A stretch of 64,000 nucleotides of DNA from positions 124,001-188,000 of the forward strand of contig CAMJDZ010000001.1 in the NCBI GenBank assembly GCA_946404545.1, in the 5' to 3' direction. The notes beneath the pieces are model-generated. The model made no database searches. It was not told the DNA's origin and was given only the letters and a program-made list of their open reading frames with translations. This DNA comes from an uncultured Candidatus Saccharibacteria bacterium (lineage in GTDB: Bacteria > Patescibacteriota > Saccharimonadia > Saccharimonadales > Saccharimonadaceae). The translations under genes and the position numbers were made by a program. Shown piece after piece: positions 1 to 7,018 of this stretch. Each line of letters begins with the position of its first letter. Within the stretch, counting starts at the first letter, position 1.

Positions 1-527
1 CGCTGGCTGAGGATGAATGGGCCATCGATCAGGGCATCGAGCTCTTTGACGAATTCCCATTCAATGCCATCACGTGGGATGCGCTCGTAAACGAGGCCAG
101 TGAAGGACCAAACGTTCCAGCCGAGTTCCTGATGACAAAACTTGGCGATTTCGAGCAAAGGACCACACTGAAGCATTGGTTCGCCGCCGCAGAAAGTAAT
201 TCCCGACTGCCCTTTGAGCTTGCGGAGCTCGTCTTTGACTTTTTCGATAGTAACGGTGGCGCCGACAGATGGATCCTCGGTCCAAGTCTCCGGATTCTGG
301 CAGCCAGGGCAGGCCTGACGGCAACCCTGGACCCAGAGTACGGCGCGGAGGCCTGGACCATTGACGATCGAATCGTGTTCGAGGTCGCCAGAAAGGCGGA
401 TGTAGCCATCCGGGACGTCGAGTTGAGGACGGCAGAGCCAGGTTTGTGGCCTGCCCGTCCGTTCACCGTCCGCCGCTTTACGCGTGCGAGAGACGGTGTC
501 CGGGTTCAAATCTTCGTTAGCGGGCAT
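1..527 (-). CDS. nrdG: Anaerobic ribonucleotide reductase activating protein, 3' end cut by window
   Basis: Radical-SAM activase that installs the glycyl radical on NrdD. The reading frame is open to the window edge, so the last part of the C-terminus is missing. Visible are the radical-SAM cysteines in GCRQACPGCQNP (C-x3-C-x2-C), the preceding DSIVNGPGLRAVLW and the GITFCGGEP motif, all typical of NrdG. The ATG directly follows the nrdD stop codon, so the two are translationally coupled and co-transcribed. About 45 residues precede the usual NrdG start region (YIRLSGDLEHDS), a longer N-terminus than in E. coli NrdG. The identification is firm; only the exact start is open. Confidence 0.93.
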   Translation of the reverse strand, partial: MPANEDLNPDTVSRTRKAADGERTGRPQTWLCRPQLDVPDGYIRLSGDLEHDSIVNGPGLRAVLWVQGCRQACPGCQNPETWTEDPSVGATVTIEKVKDELRKLKGQSGITFCGGEPMLQCGPLLEIAKFCHQELGWNVWSFTGLVYERIPRDGIEWEFVKELDALIDGPFILSQ

Positions 528-2873
528 TTAAGCCTTTCCGATAGCCTTCTTGGCAGAAGCTTTCTTAGCCTCGCGGGCGCACTTGGTCTTGAGATCGTAC
601 TGGCCGACGGAAACGTTGTGTTTGACGCGGGCAGCTTCCTCAGCCTTCTTGCCATCGTTCCAGCGTTCGAGGGAACCGACGAGGTAGCCAGTGATGCGGC
701 GGAGGCGTTCAAAGCCACATTCGCCATCGCATTCTTTACGGCCACAGTTTGGACAAGTATCGCCCTTGATGATACCAGAGAAGCCACAAACTGGATCGCG
801 GTCGACTGGATGGTTGACGGAACCGTAACCGATGCCGGCTTCCTTCATATGGCGGATGACCGCCTCAAAGGCTTCGATATTTTCGGAAGGATCGCCGTCC
901 ATTTCGATGTAGGTAATATGACCAGCGTTACAGAGGGCGTGATATGGCGCCTCAATGTCAATCTTCTCAAAGGCGGAAATTGGGTAGTAGACAGGAACGT
1001 GGAAGGAGTTGGTGTAGAAGTCGCGGTCCGTGACGCCCTTGATTTTACCGAATTCCTTGCGGTCCATCTTCGTGAAGCGGCCAGAAAGACCTTCGGCTGG
1101 GGTTGCGAGCAAGGAGTAGTTGAGGTGCATCTTCTTGGTTTCTTCATCGCAGAAGTCGCGCATGTGGCCGATAATGTCGAGACCGATTTCTTGAGCTTCG
1201 GCAGATTCGCCATGGTGCTTGCCAATCATTGCGACGAGCGTTTCGGCGAGGCCAATGAAGCCAATCGAAAGGGTACCGTGCTTGATGACGTCGCGGAGCT
1301 TGTCGTTTGGTTTGAGCTTCTCGCTACCAACCCAGTTGCCCTGGCCCATGAGGAATGGGAAGTTCTTGACCTTTTGGTTGCCCTGGAATTCAAAGCGCTG
1401 GTAAAGCTGATCGGCGCAGAGGCGAAGCTTTTCGTCGAGTTCATGATAGAAGCCGTCCCAATCTGGTTCTTTGCGCTCGCCGAGGCAGATACCGTGCTTG
1501 ATACCAATGCGGACGAGGTTCAAAGTGGTGAAGGAACAGTTACCGCGGCCAAAGACCTTACCGTCGGTTTCCTTGAAGCAGGAACCGAAGACGCGCGTGC
1601 GGCAGCCCATGGTTGCGAGCTCAGTGTTTGGATCACCTGGCTTGTAGTACTGAAGGTTGTATGGGGCGTCGAGGAAGCTGAAGTTCGGGAAGAGGCGCTT
1701 AGCGGAAACTTCCATGGAGCGCTTGAAGAGATCGTAGTTTGGATCCTCTGGGTTGTAGTTGATGCCTTCCTTGACCTTGAAAATCGAGATAGGGAAGATT
1801 GGCGTCTCATGATGACCAAGACCATTCATCGTAGCTTCGAGAAGCATCTTGGAGACGAGGCGGCCAGATTCGGTCGTATCGGTACCGAAGTTGATGCTCG
1901 TAAATGGAACCTGAGCACCTGCACGGCTGTGCATAGTGTTGAGGTTATGGACGAAGCCTTCCATGGCCTGGAGCGTCTGATGCTCCGTGTCTTCTTTAGC
2001 TTCTTTAAGAACGGATGCCGGCACTTTCTTGGCGAGTTTCTTGTCGTCGCCATAGCAAATATCGTCAGTAACGGTGAATTTGATCTTATTACCAGTGAAT
2101 TCTTCATACTTTTCGATATTGCTCTTCAGGCTCTTGCGGAAGGTCTTGTCGACGCTTGGCGCGAGAGCGTAGTCGAAGTTTGGAATGGACTGACCACCGT
2201 GCTGCTCGTTCTGGTTGGCCTGGAGGATAATGGCGGCGAGGGCAGCGGCAGTACCGATGGAATTTGGCGTGCGGAGGAAGCCGTGGCCAGTATTAAAGCC
2301 GTGCTCGAACATCTGGAGAACGTTGGTCTGGCAGCAAGTGAGGGTACCGGTCGCCATGAAGTCGAGATCGTGAATATGAATGTCGCCGTGGTCATGAGCG
2401 TAAGCGAATTCTGGTTTAAGTAAGCAGAGTTTAGCATATTCCTTGGAGCCTTCTGCGCCGAACTGGAGCATCTTGCCCATTGCGGAGTTGCCATCGACGT
2501 TAGCGTTACCGCGCTTCACATCAGAATCTTCTTCGGCATCGGCCTGAGAAATGGTGCCGTAGGCCTGCATGAGCTTGGATTTAGCGTTGCGGATGCGGCT
2601 GCGCTCAGCGCGATATTCGATGTAGGCTTTAGCGGTGCGCTTGAAGCTAGATTCCATCAAGACTTTCTCGACGATATCCTGAAGCTGTTCGACCGTTGGG
2701 ATACGAGTCTTGATTTCTTTTTCGGCGACACGGATAACCTTGTCGGCGATGTTTTCGGCGCGATCGTGGCCGAATTCACCGGTAGCGGCGCCAGCCTTGG
2801 CGATAGCCTCGGTGATTTTTTCCTGTTTAAAAGAGGCGACCTTGCCGTCGCGCTTGCGAATTGACTTGAACAT
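528..2873 (-). CDS. nrdD: Anaerobic (class III) ribonucleoside-triphosphate reductase
   Basis: Reduces ribonucleoside triphosphates to dNTPs under anaerobic conditions using a glycyl radical. Residues 1-95 form an ATP-cone (allosteric dATP/ATP site). The C-terminus has cysteines at 696, 707, 710, 715 and 719, matching the zinc site of class III enzymes, followed by the glycyl-radical motif RITGYLVG with the radical Gly at about 729. The length of 781 residues is normal for an ATP-cone-bearing NrdD. After the radical site there is a Lys/Ala-rich extension of about 45 residues, which is unusual because the radical glycine normally lies closer to the C-terminus. A GGAGG Shine-Dalgarno lies 5 bases before the ATG. 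The upstream region carries paired NrdR-like boxes. Confidence 0.97.
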   Translation of the reverse strand: MFKSIRKRDGKVASFKQEKITEAIAKAGAATGEFGHDRAENIADKVIRVAEKEIKTRIPTVEQLQDIVEKVLMESSFKRTAKAYIEYRAERSRIRNAKSKLMQAYGTISQADAEEDSDVKRGNANVDGNSAMGKMLQFGAEGSKEYAKLCLLKPEFAYAHDHGDIHIHDLDFMATGTLTCCQTNVLQMFEHGFNTGHGFLRTPNSIGTAAALAAIILQANQNEQHGGQSIPNFDYALAPSVDKTFRKSLKSNIEKYEEFTGNKIKFTVTDDICYGDDKKLAKKVPASVLKEAKEDTEHQTLQAMEGFVHNLNTMHSRAGAQVPFTSINFGTDTTESGRLVSKMLLEATMNGLGHHETPIFPISIFKVKEGINYNPEDPNYDLFKRSMEVSAKRLFPNFSFLDAPYNLQYYKPGDPNTELATMGCRTRVFGSCFKETDGKVFGRGNCSFTTLNLVRIGIKHGICLGERKEPDWDGFYHELDEKLRLCADQLYQRFEFQGNQKVKNFPFLMGQGNWVGSEKLKPNDKLRDVIKHGTLSIGFIGLAETLVAMIGKHHGESAEAQEIGLDIIGHMRDFCDEETKKMHLNYSLLATPAEGLSGRFTKMDRKEFGKIKGVTDRDFYTNSFHVPVYYPISAFEKIDIEAPYHALCNAGHITYIEMDGDPSENIEAFEAVIRHMKEAGIGYGSVNHPVDRDPVCGFSGIIKGDTCPNCGRKECDGECGFERLRRITGYLVGSLERWNDGKKAEEAARVKHNVSVGQYDLKTKCAREAKKASAKKAIGKA

Positions 2874-2927
2874 TTTTACCTCCGTAGTTCAATCACTTGC
2901 TGTTATTTCTGATTTTTCTGCTTCTAA

Positions 2928-2976
2928 ACACTAGATATAGTGTTTGTTGTCATAATGGTAACGCTATATGTAGCAA
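2928..2976. promoter_or_regulatory. NrdR-box pair on the nrdD side
   Basis: Box 1 (2928-2943) reads acactagatatagtgt, a near-perfect match to the NrdR palindrome. Box 2 (2961-2976) is acgctatatgtagcaa, a weaker copy. Their starts are 33 bp apart, about three helical turns, as expected for paired NrdR boxes. They flank and overlap the candidate nrdD promoter, so dATP-bound NrdR would repress it. The nrdR gene is not in this window. Confidence 0.8.
2949..2976 (-). promoter_or_regulatory. Candidate nrdD promoter
   Basis: On the minus strand TTGCTA (2976-2971) and TATGAC (2954-2949) are 16 bp apart. The -35 coincides with NrdR box 2 and box 1 lies just downstream of the -10. This is a modest consensus match, supported mainly by position. 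Confidence 0.4.
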
Positions 2977-3035
2977 AAAGTCCATAGTAATTGTAAAAAA
3001 TACAATGATTACAGATGAAGATTTTTTGCTTCGAC

Positions 3036-3084
3036 ACGCTATATATAGTGTTTGTGGTTATATTTACAACACTAGAAAGGGTCT
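3036..3084. promoter_or_regulatory. NrdR-box pair on the dut side
   Basis: Box 3 (3036-3051) is acgctatatatagtgt, one mismatch from a perfect palindrome. Box 4 (3069-3084) keeps the left half acactaga with a degenerate right half. The start-to-start spacing is again 33 bp. The pair lies immediately upstream of, and touches, the -35 of the rightward promoter, suggesting NrdR also controls the small membrane protein and dut. Confidence 0.7.
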
Positions 3085-3112
3085 TGACTTTGCAAGCCGC
3101 TTGTGCTAAATT
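3084..3112 (+). promoter_or_regulatory. Promoter of the small membrane protein/dut unit
   Basis: TTGACT (3084-3089), a 17-bp spacer, then TAAATT (3107-3112). The -35 abuts NrdR box 4. The predicted start of transcription at about 3119 leaves a leader of roughly 50 bases before the ATG at 3171. Confidence 0.7.
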
Positions 3113-3170
3113 CTCTTTAAGTGGTGTTGTGGCTTTGATCGAGGAGTCGATTAAACAAAAAGCTACAAAA

Positions 3171-3443
3171 ATGAAAAGTCTAAACAAAGACAAAAAACTG
3201 AACAGAAAAACAGTTTTGCTCTGCCTTGTCGCGGCGGTAATTTGCACGTCTTTTGTTTGCATTGGCGCCGCACATGCTGCAGGGAATGTACCGCAAAACG
3301 AGGTTGCCGCAGTTGTTATCAGGGATTACTCTGAGGACAAACCGGTCTACGACAACATCGTTTTTTGGTCACTTATTTTTGCTGGATCAATCATCGGACT
3401 GATTGCGCTCGGCGTCAATTCCCTCAAAGTTCACCGTTGGTAA
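3171..3443 (+). CDS. Small secreted/membrane protein of unknown function
   Basis: 90 residues. A Lys-rich N-terminus leads into a hydrophobic stretch ending AHAA (residues about 15-37), which looks like a signal peptide with a possible cleavage site. A short polar loop follows, then a second hydrophobic helix (about 64-83) and a Lys/Arg tail. I recognise no family. The frame is open further upstream to 3015, but the promoter at 3084-3112 excludes that start. No clear Shine-Dalgarno lies at normal distance; GAGGAG sits 24 bases upstream, so a non-ATG start near it is possible. Its position behind NrdR boxes and before dut suggests co-regulation with dNTP supply, but this is inference. Confidence 0.6.
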   Translation: MKSLNKDKKLNRKTVLLCLVAAVICTSFVCIGAAHAAGNVPQNEVAAVVIRDYSEDKPVYDNIVFWSLIFAGSIIGLIALGVNSLKVHRW

Positions 3444-3452
3444 TGATATAAT
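3444..3452 (+). promoter_or_regulatory. Internal promoter before dut (extended -10)
   Basis: TGATATAAT is an extended -10 box with no good -35. It lies about 50 bases before the dut start and may allow dut expression independent of NrdR. Confidence 0.5.
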
Positions 3453-3504
3453 AGCCTCAGTATCAGTGGGCCCCAGACTAGTACCTTTGAAGGAGGTGAT
3501 TTTG

Positions 3505-4014
3505 ATGCTTGGGATAATGAAAAAGCTGAAAAGTTGGATCCTTTCGTTCCAATACCATTTTCTCGAGATAGAGGTCCCCTATGTAGTAGTAAGAGAAGGT
3601 GCAAAAGTGCCGACCTATGCGACACCTGGAGCTTGCGGATGCGATTTATACGCTTGCTTAGGAGAAGACATACTCGGAAACAAATGTTGCATGATTATCC
3701 GGCCAGGCCAGAAAATAATCATCCCAACCGGAATTGGCGTCGAGTCGCCATTGGGTTGGTCGTTTCAGTACCTGGATCGGAGCAGCGTTGCTAACGAGGA
3801 TGTCCATGTAGTTGGTGGTTTTATCGATTGCGATTACCGCAATGAATTGTCGGTTATCTTAAGGAATAACGGCAAACACGACTATGTCGTCCGGGACGGT
3901 GAACGTATTTGCCAAGTCGCAATATACCATCTTGCGCGCGCGATATTCGTGCCGAAAGCTGGTTTTTCCGAAACTAAACGCGGCACCGGAGGCTTTGGCA
4001 GCACCGGCAAATGA
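3505..4014 (+). CDS. dut: dUTP diphosphatase
   Basis: Hydrolyses dUTP to dUMP and diphosphate, keeping uracil out of DNA and supplying dUMP. 169 residues with the five trimeric-dUTPase motifs: PGACGCDLYA, then LDRSSVAN (motif 2, usually RSGLA), GFIDCDYRNEL, DGERICQVAI, and the C-terminal P-loop-like RGTGGFGSTGK. An N-terminal extension of about 25 residues precedes the fold. The start is fixed by a strong AAGGAGGT Shine-Dalgarno ending 7 bases before the ATG; the frame runs upstream to 3403 but has no such site there. It follows the small membrane protein in the NrdR-box transcription unit. It ends in TGA, which shows that TGA is read as stop here. Confidence 0.95.
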   Translation: MLGIMKKLKSWILSFQYHFLEIEVPYVVVREGAKVPTYATPGACGCDLYACLGEDILGNKCCMIIRPGQKIIIPTGIGVESPLGWSFQYLDRSSVANEDVHVVGGFIDCDYRNELSVILRNNGKHDYVVRDGERICQVAIYHLARAIFVPKAGFSETKRGTGGFGSTGK

Positions 4015-4030
4015 CTTTTCTTACTTCTTG

Positions 4031-4056
4031 CGCCCCTCTTTATTGAGGGGCATTTT
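4031..4056 (+). terminator. Rho-independent terminator of dut
   Basis: Stem GCCCCTC / GAGGGGC with a 6-base loop, followed by ATTTTT. Confidence 0.85.
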
Positions 4057-4077
4057 TATGCTAAAATCATATCTGTT

Positions 4078-4166
4078 GGAAGGATGGCCGAGCGGTTTAA
4101 GGCACCGGTCTTGAAAACCGGCGTGGCGAATAACCACCGTGAGTTCGAATCTCACTCCTTCCGCCA
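4078..4166 (+). tRNA. tRNA-Ser (anticodon TGA)
   Basis: 89 nt including encoded CCA. Acceptor stem GGAAGGA/TCCTTCC, anticodon loop CTTGAAA, and a long variable arm as expected for a class II tRNA-Ser. Confidence 0.95.
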
Positions 4167-4196
4167 TGGTATTTTTTATGTTATAATACCGTCTAT

Positions 4197-4273
4197 GGCA
4201 CCGTAGCTCAGCTGGTTAGAGCGTAGGACTCATAAGCCTAAGGTCACTGGTTCGATCCCAGTCGGTGCTACCA
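4197..4273 (+). tRNA. tRNA with CAT anticodon, probably elongator tRNA-Met
   Basis: 77 nt with encoded CCA. The anticodon loop is CTCATAA. The acceptor stem has a G1-T72 wobble and the anticodon stem has an A-G closing mismatch. The three G-C pairs of an initiator are absent. The body resembles Bacillus elongator tRNA-Met. Because tilS is encoded in the window, a tRNA-Ile2 (lysidine-modified CAT) must exist somewhere, and I cannot fully exclude that this is it. Confidence 0.8.
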
Positions 4274-4330
4274 GAGGTTCAGACCTTTTTCTTAAAAAGA
4301 AAAAGTCTGGCAAAAAGAACTTATATCGAA

Positions 4331-4365
4331 AAGGAATCCACGCTCATGTCGCGGATTCCTTTTTG
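4331..4365 (+). terminator. Terminator after the tRNA pair
   Basis: Nine-base-pair stem AAGGAATCC / GGATTCCTT, 13-base loop, followed by TTTT. Confidence 0.7.
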
Positions 4366-4369
4366 TCTA

Positions 4370-4378
4370 TGGTAGAAT
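4370..4378 (+). promoter_or_regulatory. Extended -10, leaderless type, for the pilin-like gene
   Basis: TGGTAGAAT ends six bases before the ATG at 4385, so transcription should begin at or next to the start codon. Confidence 0.65.
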
Positions 4379-4384
4379 AAGAGC

Positions 4385-4777
4385 ATGAAAACGAGAAAAG
4401 CTTTTACCGTACTAGAACTTATTTTAGCGATTGTCTTTGTTGGCATCTTCGTAGTACTATTCTTCTTCCAGGAGCAAAATATTGCCGCGATGAAGCGTGA
4501 CGAGAAGCGCAAGACCGCCATTAACGCGATGTATTATGCGCTCGAGGAAGGCTACTTCAAAGAAAACGAAGGCTATCCAGAAAACATCGAGAGCGCCGAC
4601 GTGTTGCCGTGGATTGATCCAAACCTCTTCACCGACCCGAATGGCTACAACCTCTGGGACAAGGGCAGCAACTATAGCTATGAGGCTAGCAACTGCGAAA
4701 ACGGCAAATGTAAGTCCTACACCCTCCGCTCCGCGATGGAAAAAGAGGACACCGTTATCAAGAACAGCCGCAATTAA
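4385..4777 (+). CDS. Type IV pilin/pseudopilin-like protein
   Basis: 130 residues. The N-terminus has a short basic leader and the prepilin motif KAFTVLELILAIVF with Glu at +5 of the presumed mature protein, then a hydrophobic helix to about residue 27. This marks a substrate of a prepilin peptidase and of a type IV pilus or type II secretion-like machine. The remainder is small and soluble, with a C-terminal pair of cysteines (NCENGKC) that could form a disulfide. It resembles minor or GspG-like pseudopilins in size. It is monocistronic between a leaderless promoter and a terminator, separate from the pilus operon at 44-52 kb and from the PilB-type ATPase at 8 kb. Confidence 0.85.
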   Translation: MKTRKAFTVLELILAIVFVGIFVVLFFFQEQNIAAMKRDEKRKTAINAMYYALEEGYFKENEGYPENIESADVLPWIDPNLFTDPNGYNLWDKGSNYSYEASNCENGKCKSYTLRSAMEKEDTVIKNSRN

Positions 4778-4786
4778 TTAGGCAAC

Positions 4787-4818
4787 AAAATATCTCCCTC
4801 GCGGGAGATATTTTTTAT
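4787..4818. terminator. Bidirectional terminator
   Basis: Stem AATATCTCCC/GGGAGATATT, loop TCGC, T-rich on both strands. It serves the pilin-like gene and the convergent PH-domain gene. Its core recurs at 43031 and 58559. Confidence 0.85.
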
Positions 4819-5408
4819 TTGCTTGCTGGGTCTTTGATTTGTTTGCACTCGTAGACGAGATGAGAAATCGTTTTGACCTCGTCGCGCGGCGTGTCGACGT
4901 ACTTAAGAGAGTAGGTCGTTTCCTCGCCGACGGTGGACATACGGAGCATGCCGATGTGGAAGAGGTTGTCAATTAAAGAGGTCTGGCGGAAGGAGACGTC
5001 CTCAATACGGCGAAGCTCGATAATGTTGGTCGAGTGCGCAAAGAGGGAGTTGCGCGATTTCTGAATCAAACGGTGGTTCGTGACATAAATCTGATTCGAA
5101 TTATAGATGCTCTGGCCGACAACGCCACCAAAGAAGAAGACGAGGTAAAGCGCGAAGATGCCGAGGCGAAGATAGCGCAAGGAAAGCTCGTTCATCGAAA
5201 AGACGTTATTGCCGGAGTTGCTGCTAGCAAAGAGAATTAAAGTCACACTGAGGGCGAGGACCATGAGGGCCACAATCACCCAAATAAAAACCACGCCAAT
5301 ACGAGAGCGGCGGATATGAAGCACGACGTGTTCGTCCTGCTCGAGATCGATTTCTGGGAAGTCCCTGGCGCTGCGCGCATGCTGGACTTTGGCTAATTCT
5401 GTTTTCAT
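4815..5408 (-). CDS. Membrane protein with bacterial PH-like domain
   Basis: 197 residues. Two membrane helices at about 38-61 and 82-99 are followed by a cytoplasmic domain with IYVTNHRLIQKSR, typical of bacterial PH domains (bPH_2, YdbS/YdbT-like). Such proteins have a two-TM plus PH architecture; their molecular role is poorly known. The ATG is preceded by GGCGGAGAA at moderate distance. An extended -10 (TGATATAAT) lies about 38 bases upstream on the same strand. Single gene, convergent with the pilin-like gene. Confidence 0.8.
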   Translation of the reverse strand: MKTELAKVQHARSARDFPEIDLEQDEHVVLHIRRSRIGVVFIWVIVALMVLALSVTLILFASSNSGNNVFSMNELSLRYLRLGIFALYLVFFFGGVVGQSIYNSNQIYVTNHRLIQKSRNSLFAHSTNIIELRRIEDVSFRQTSLIDNLFHIGMLRMSTVGEETTYSLKYVDTPRDEVKTISHLVYECKQIKDPASK

Positions 5409-5475
5409 TCTAGAATTCTCCGCCTAATCTAATATTAGAATGATTATATCATAAAAAGTCAAGAAGGGCAACCGA

Positions 5476-5504
5476 TTGACTTTTTAAGGTGTTTGTGCTA
5501 TAAT
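5476..5504 (+). promoter_or_regulatory. Strong promoter of the rimB-rimK operon
   Basis: TTGACT, a 17-bp spacer ending in TGC, and a perfect TATAAT (5499-5504), so a consensus promoter with extended -10. The leader is about 20 bases. Confidence 0.85.
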
Positions 5505-5530
5505 TATAAGGTTAAATACAGAGAAACCCT

Positions 5531-6040
5531 ATGGCGAACGAAAAGCAGGTAATCGGGCGCGAAATCGCTGTTGATTTCGCAGAAGTAAAAGGGGTACCGG
5601 CCAAAGTTGATACCGGTGCCGATAGCTCGGCAATTTGGGCGAGCGATATTTTCGTGGACGAAGACCACAACCTGCATTTTAAGTTGTTTGGCAAAGGGTC
5701 GCCGTATTATACTGGCGCCGAACACGTCACGAAGAGCTTCGACGTCGCTTCGACCAAAAGCTCGCTCGGGGAAACCGCGCTCAAGTATCGCACAAAAATC
5801 TCCGTTAAGCTCGCTGGCCGTAAGATTAAAGCCAATTTCGGCCTCAGCGAACGCTCGACGCACAGTTATCCGATTCTCATCGGGCGCCGAACGTTAAGCG
5901 GGAAGTTCGTCGTCGACGTTACCAAGTCCGAAAAGCTCGTCAAAATCAGCCGCGAAACGACGAAACGACTGAACGAGAAAATGAAACAAGATCCATACAA
6001 ATTTTACAAAGAACACTATCAGAAAGGGACGCAGAAGTAA
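5531..6040 (+). CDS. RimB-like ATP-dependent zinc protease family protein
   Basis: 169 residues of the RimK-associated 'Zn protease' family (Pfam Zn_protease/RimB). These proteins have an aspartyl-protease-like fold. Here VDTGADSSA (Asp at 27) and the later YPILIGRRTL motif match the family. In Pseudomonas, RimB trims the glutamate tails that RimK adds to ribosomal protein S6; that role is inferred here. The stop codon overlaps the next ATG (TAATG), so translation is coupled to rimK. The ends are rich in Lys. Confidence 0.85.
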   Translation: MANEKQVIGREIAVDFAEVKGVPAKVDTGADSSAIWASDIFVDEDHNLHFKLFGKGSPYYTGAEHVTKSFDVASTKSSLGETALKYRTKISVKLAGRKIKANFGLSERSTHSYPILIGRRTLSGKFVVDVTKSEKLVKISRETTKRLNEKMKQDPYKFYKEHYQKGTQK

Positions 6041-6951
6041 TGAAAATCGCAATTCTATCCAACGGCAACGCCAACTACTCGACCCAGCGCCTCGTAGAGG
6101 AGGCAGAGAAGCGCGGCCATACCGTCAAGGTTATCAAGTACAAGAACTGCTATATTTCGATTGAGCAGCGCCAAAACAAGGTTTACTACAAGGGTAAACC
6201 GCTCGGCAGCTATGATGCGATTATTCCGCGCATTTCTGCCAGCATGACCAAATATGGCACCGCAATTGTCCGCCAGCTCGAGATGCAAGGGGATTACGTG
6301 CTCTCAAAATCGATTGCGATTACGCGTGCACGCGATAAACTTCGCTCGATGCAGGTGCTTGCCAAGTACGGCATTGACGTACCTAAGACGGTCGTGAGCC
6401 GCAATACGGCCGATATCGACGATTTGCTCGACCAGCTCGGGGAAATGCCGGTGATTATCAAGCTCGCTTATGGCACGCACGGCAACGGCGTTATCTTGGC
6501 TGAGACTAAAAAGGCGGCAAAATCTACCCTCCAGGCCTTCTATTTGGCTAACGATGATGGAGTCAGTATTTTGCTCCAGGAATATATCAAAGAGTCAGCC
6601 GGCACCGATATTCGTGCCTTTGTGGTCGGTAGCCAGGTGGTGGCTTCGATGCAGCGCAAGAGTCTTGATGATGACTTCCGTTCGAATTTGCACAAAGGGG
6701 GAAGTGGTACCCCAATTAAATTGACTGCCCAAGAAGAGAAGATGGCTGTCGCCGCTGCAAAGGCGATGGGTCTCTCGGTCGCGGGTGTTGATATTATGCG
6801 CTCAAAGCGCGGTCCGTTGGTGCTCGAAGTAAACGCCTCGCCAGGCTTTGGCATCGAAAAAATCACCGGTCGCAACGTCGCTGGTAAGATTATTGAGTAC
6901 GTCGAACGCAACGCTAAGCGCACGCAGAAAAAAGATCGCGTCGGCGCCTAA
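6040..6951 (+). CDS. rimK: RimK-type ATP-grasp ligase
   Basis: ATP-dependent ligase that adds alpha-linked glutamate residues to the C-terminus of S6 in E. coli. 303 residues: N-terminal preATP-grasp domain (about 1-95), then an ATP-grasp domain with the glycine-rich AYGTHGNGV, the LLQEYI..GTDIRAFVVG segment, and the metal-binding LEVNASPGFGIEKIT near the C-terminus. The length matches E. coli RimK (300). It is second in a two-gene operon with the RimB-like gene. S6 is not in this window. The acidic tail of L19 (33194) is a conceivable alternative substrate, a speculation only. Confidence 0.92.
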   Translation: MKIAILSNGNANYSTQRLVEEAEKRGHTVKVIKYKNCYISIEQRQNKVYYKGKPLGSYDAIIPRISASMTKYGTAIVRQLEMQGDYVLSKSIAITRARDKLRSMQVLAKYGIDVPKTVVSRNTADIDDLLDQLGEMPVIIKLAYGTHGNGVILAETKKAAKSTLQAFYLANDDGVSILLQEYIKESAGTDIRAFVVGSQVVASMQRKSLDDDFRSNLHKGGSGTPIKLTAQEEKMAVAAAKAMGLSVAGVDIMRSKRGPLVLEVNASPGFGIEKITGRNVAGKIIEYVERNAKRTQKKDRVGA

Positions 6952-6955
6952 AAAC

Positions 6956-6984
6956 TTGATTTTCGATTCCCTTTATGCTAAAAT
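6956..6984 (+). promoter_or_regulatory. Promoter for the 7019 membrane protein
   Basis: TTGATT (6956-6961), 17-bp spacer ending TGC, TAAAAT (6979-6984). Confidence 0.65.
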
Positions 6985-7018
6985 AAATATTACAACATAA
7001 TTAAAACAAAAACGCAAA

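Noticed and set aside
132-2423. 763-codon open frame on the plus strand, opposite nrdD
   Set aside because: Covers nrdD and nrdG antisense; the translation is low in any recognisable motif and arises because TTA, CTA and TCA codons are rare in the highly expressed real gene.
3015-3170. Upstream extension of the small membrane protein frame
   Set aside because: It would start upstream of the predicted promoter and inside the NrdR boxes.
4012-4014. Possible TGA recoding as in Gracilibacteria/Absconditabacteria
   Set aside because: dut and other genes end properly at TGA and no recognised gene here has internal TGA except the disputed comEC 5' end, so standard stop usage holds.
4280-4310. Hairpin CAGAC..GTCTG with A/T stem after tRNA-Met
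   Set aside because: Has a bulge and no T-tract after it; a better terminator follows at 4331.
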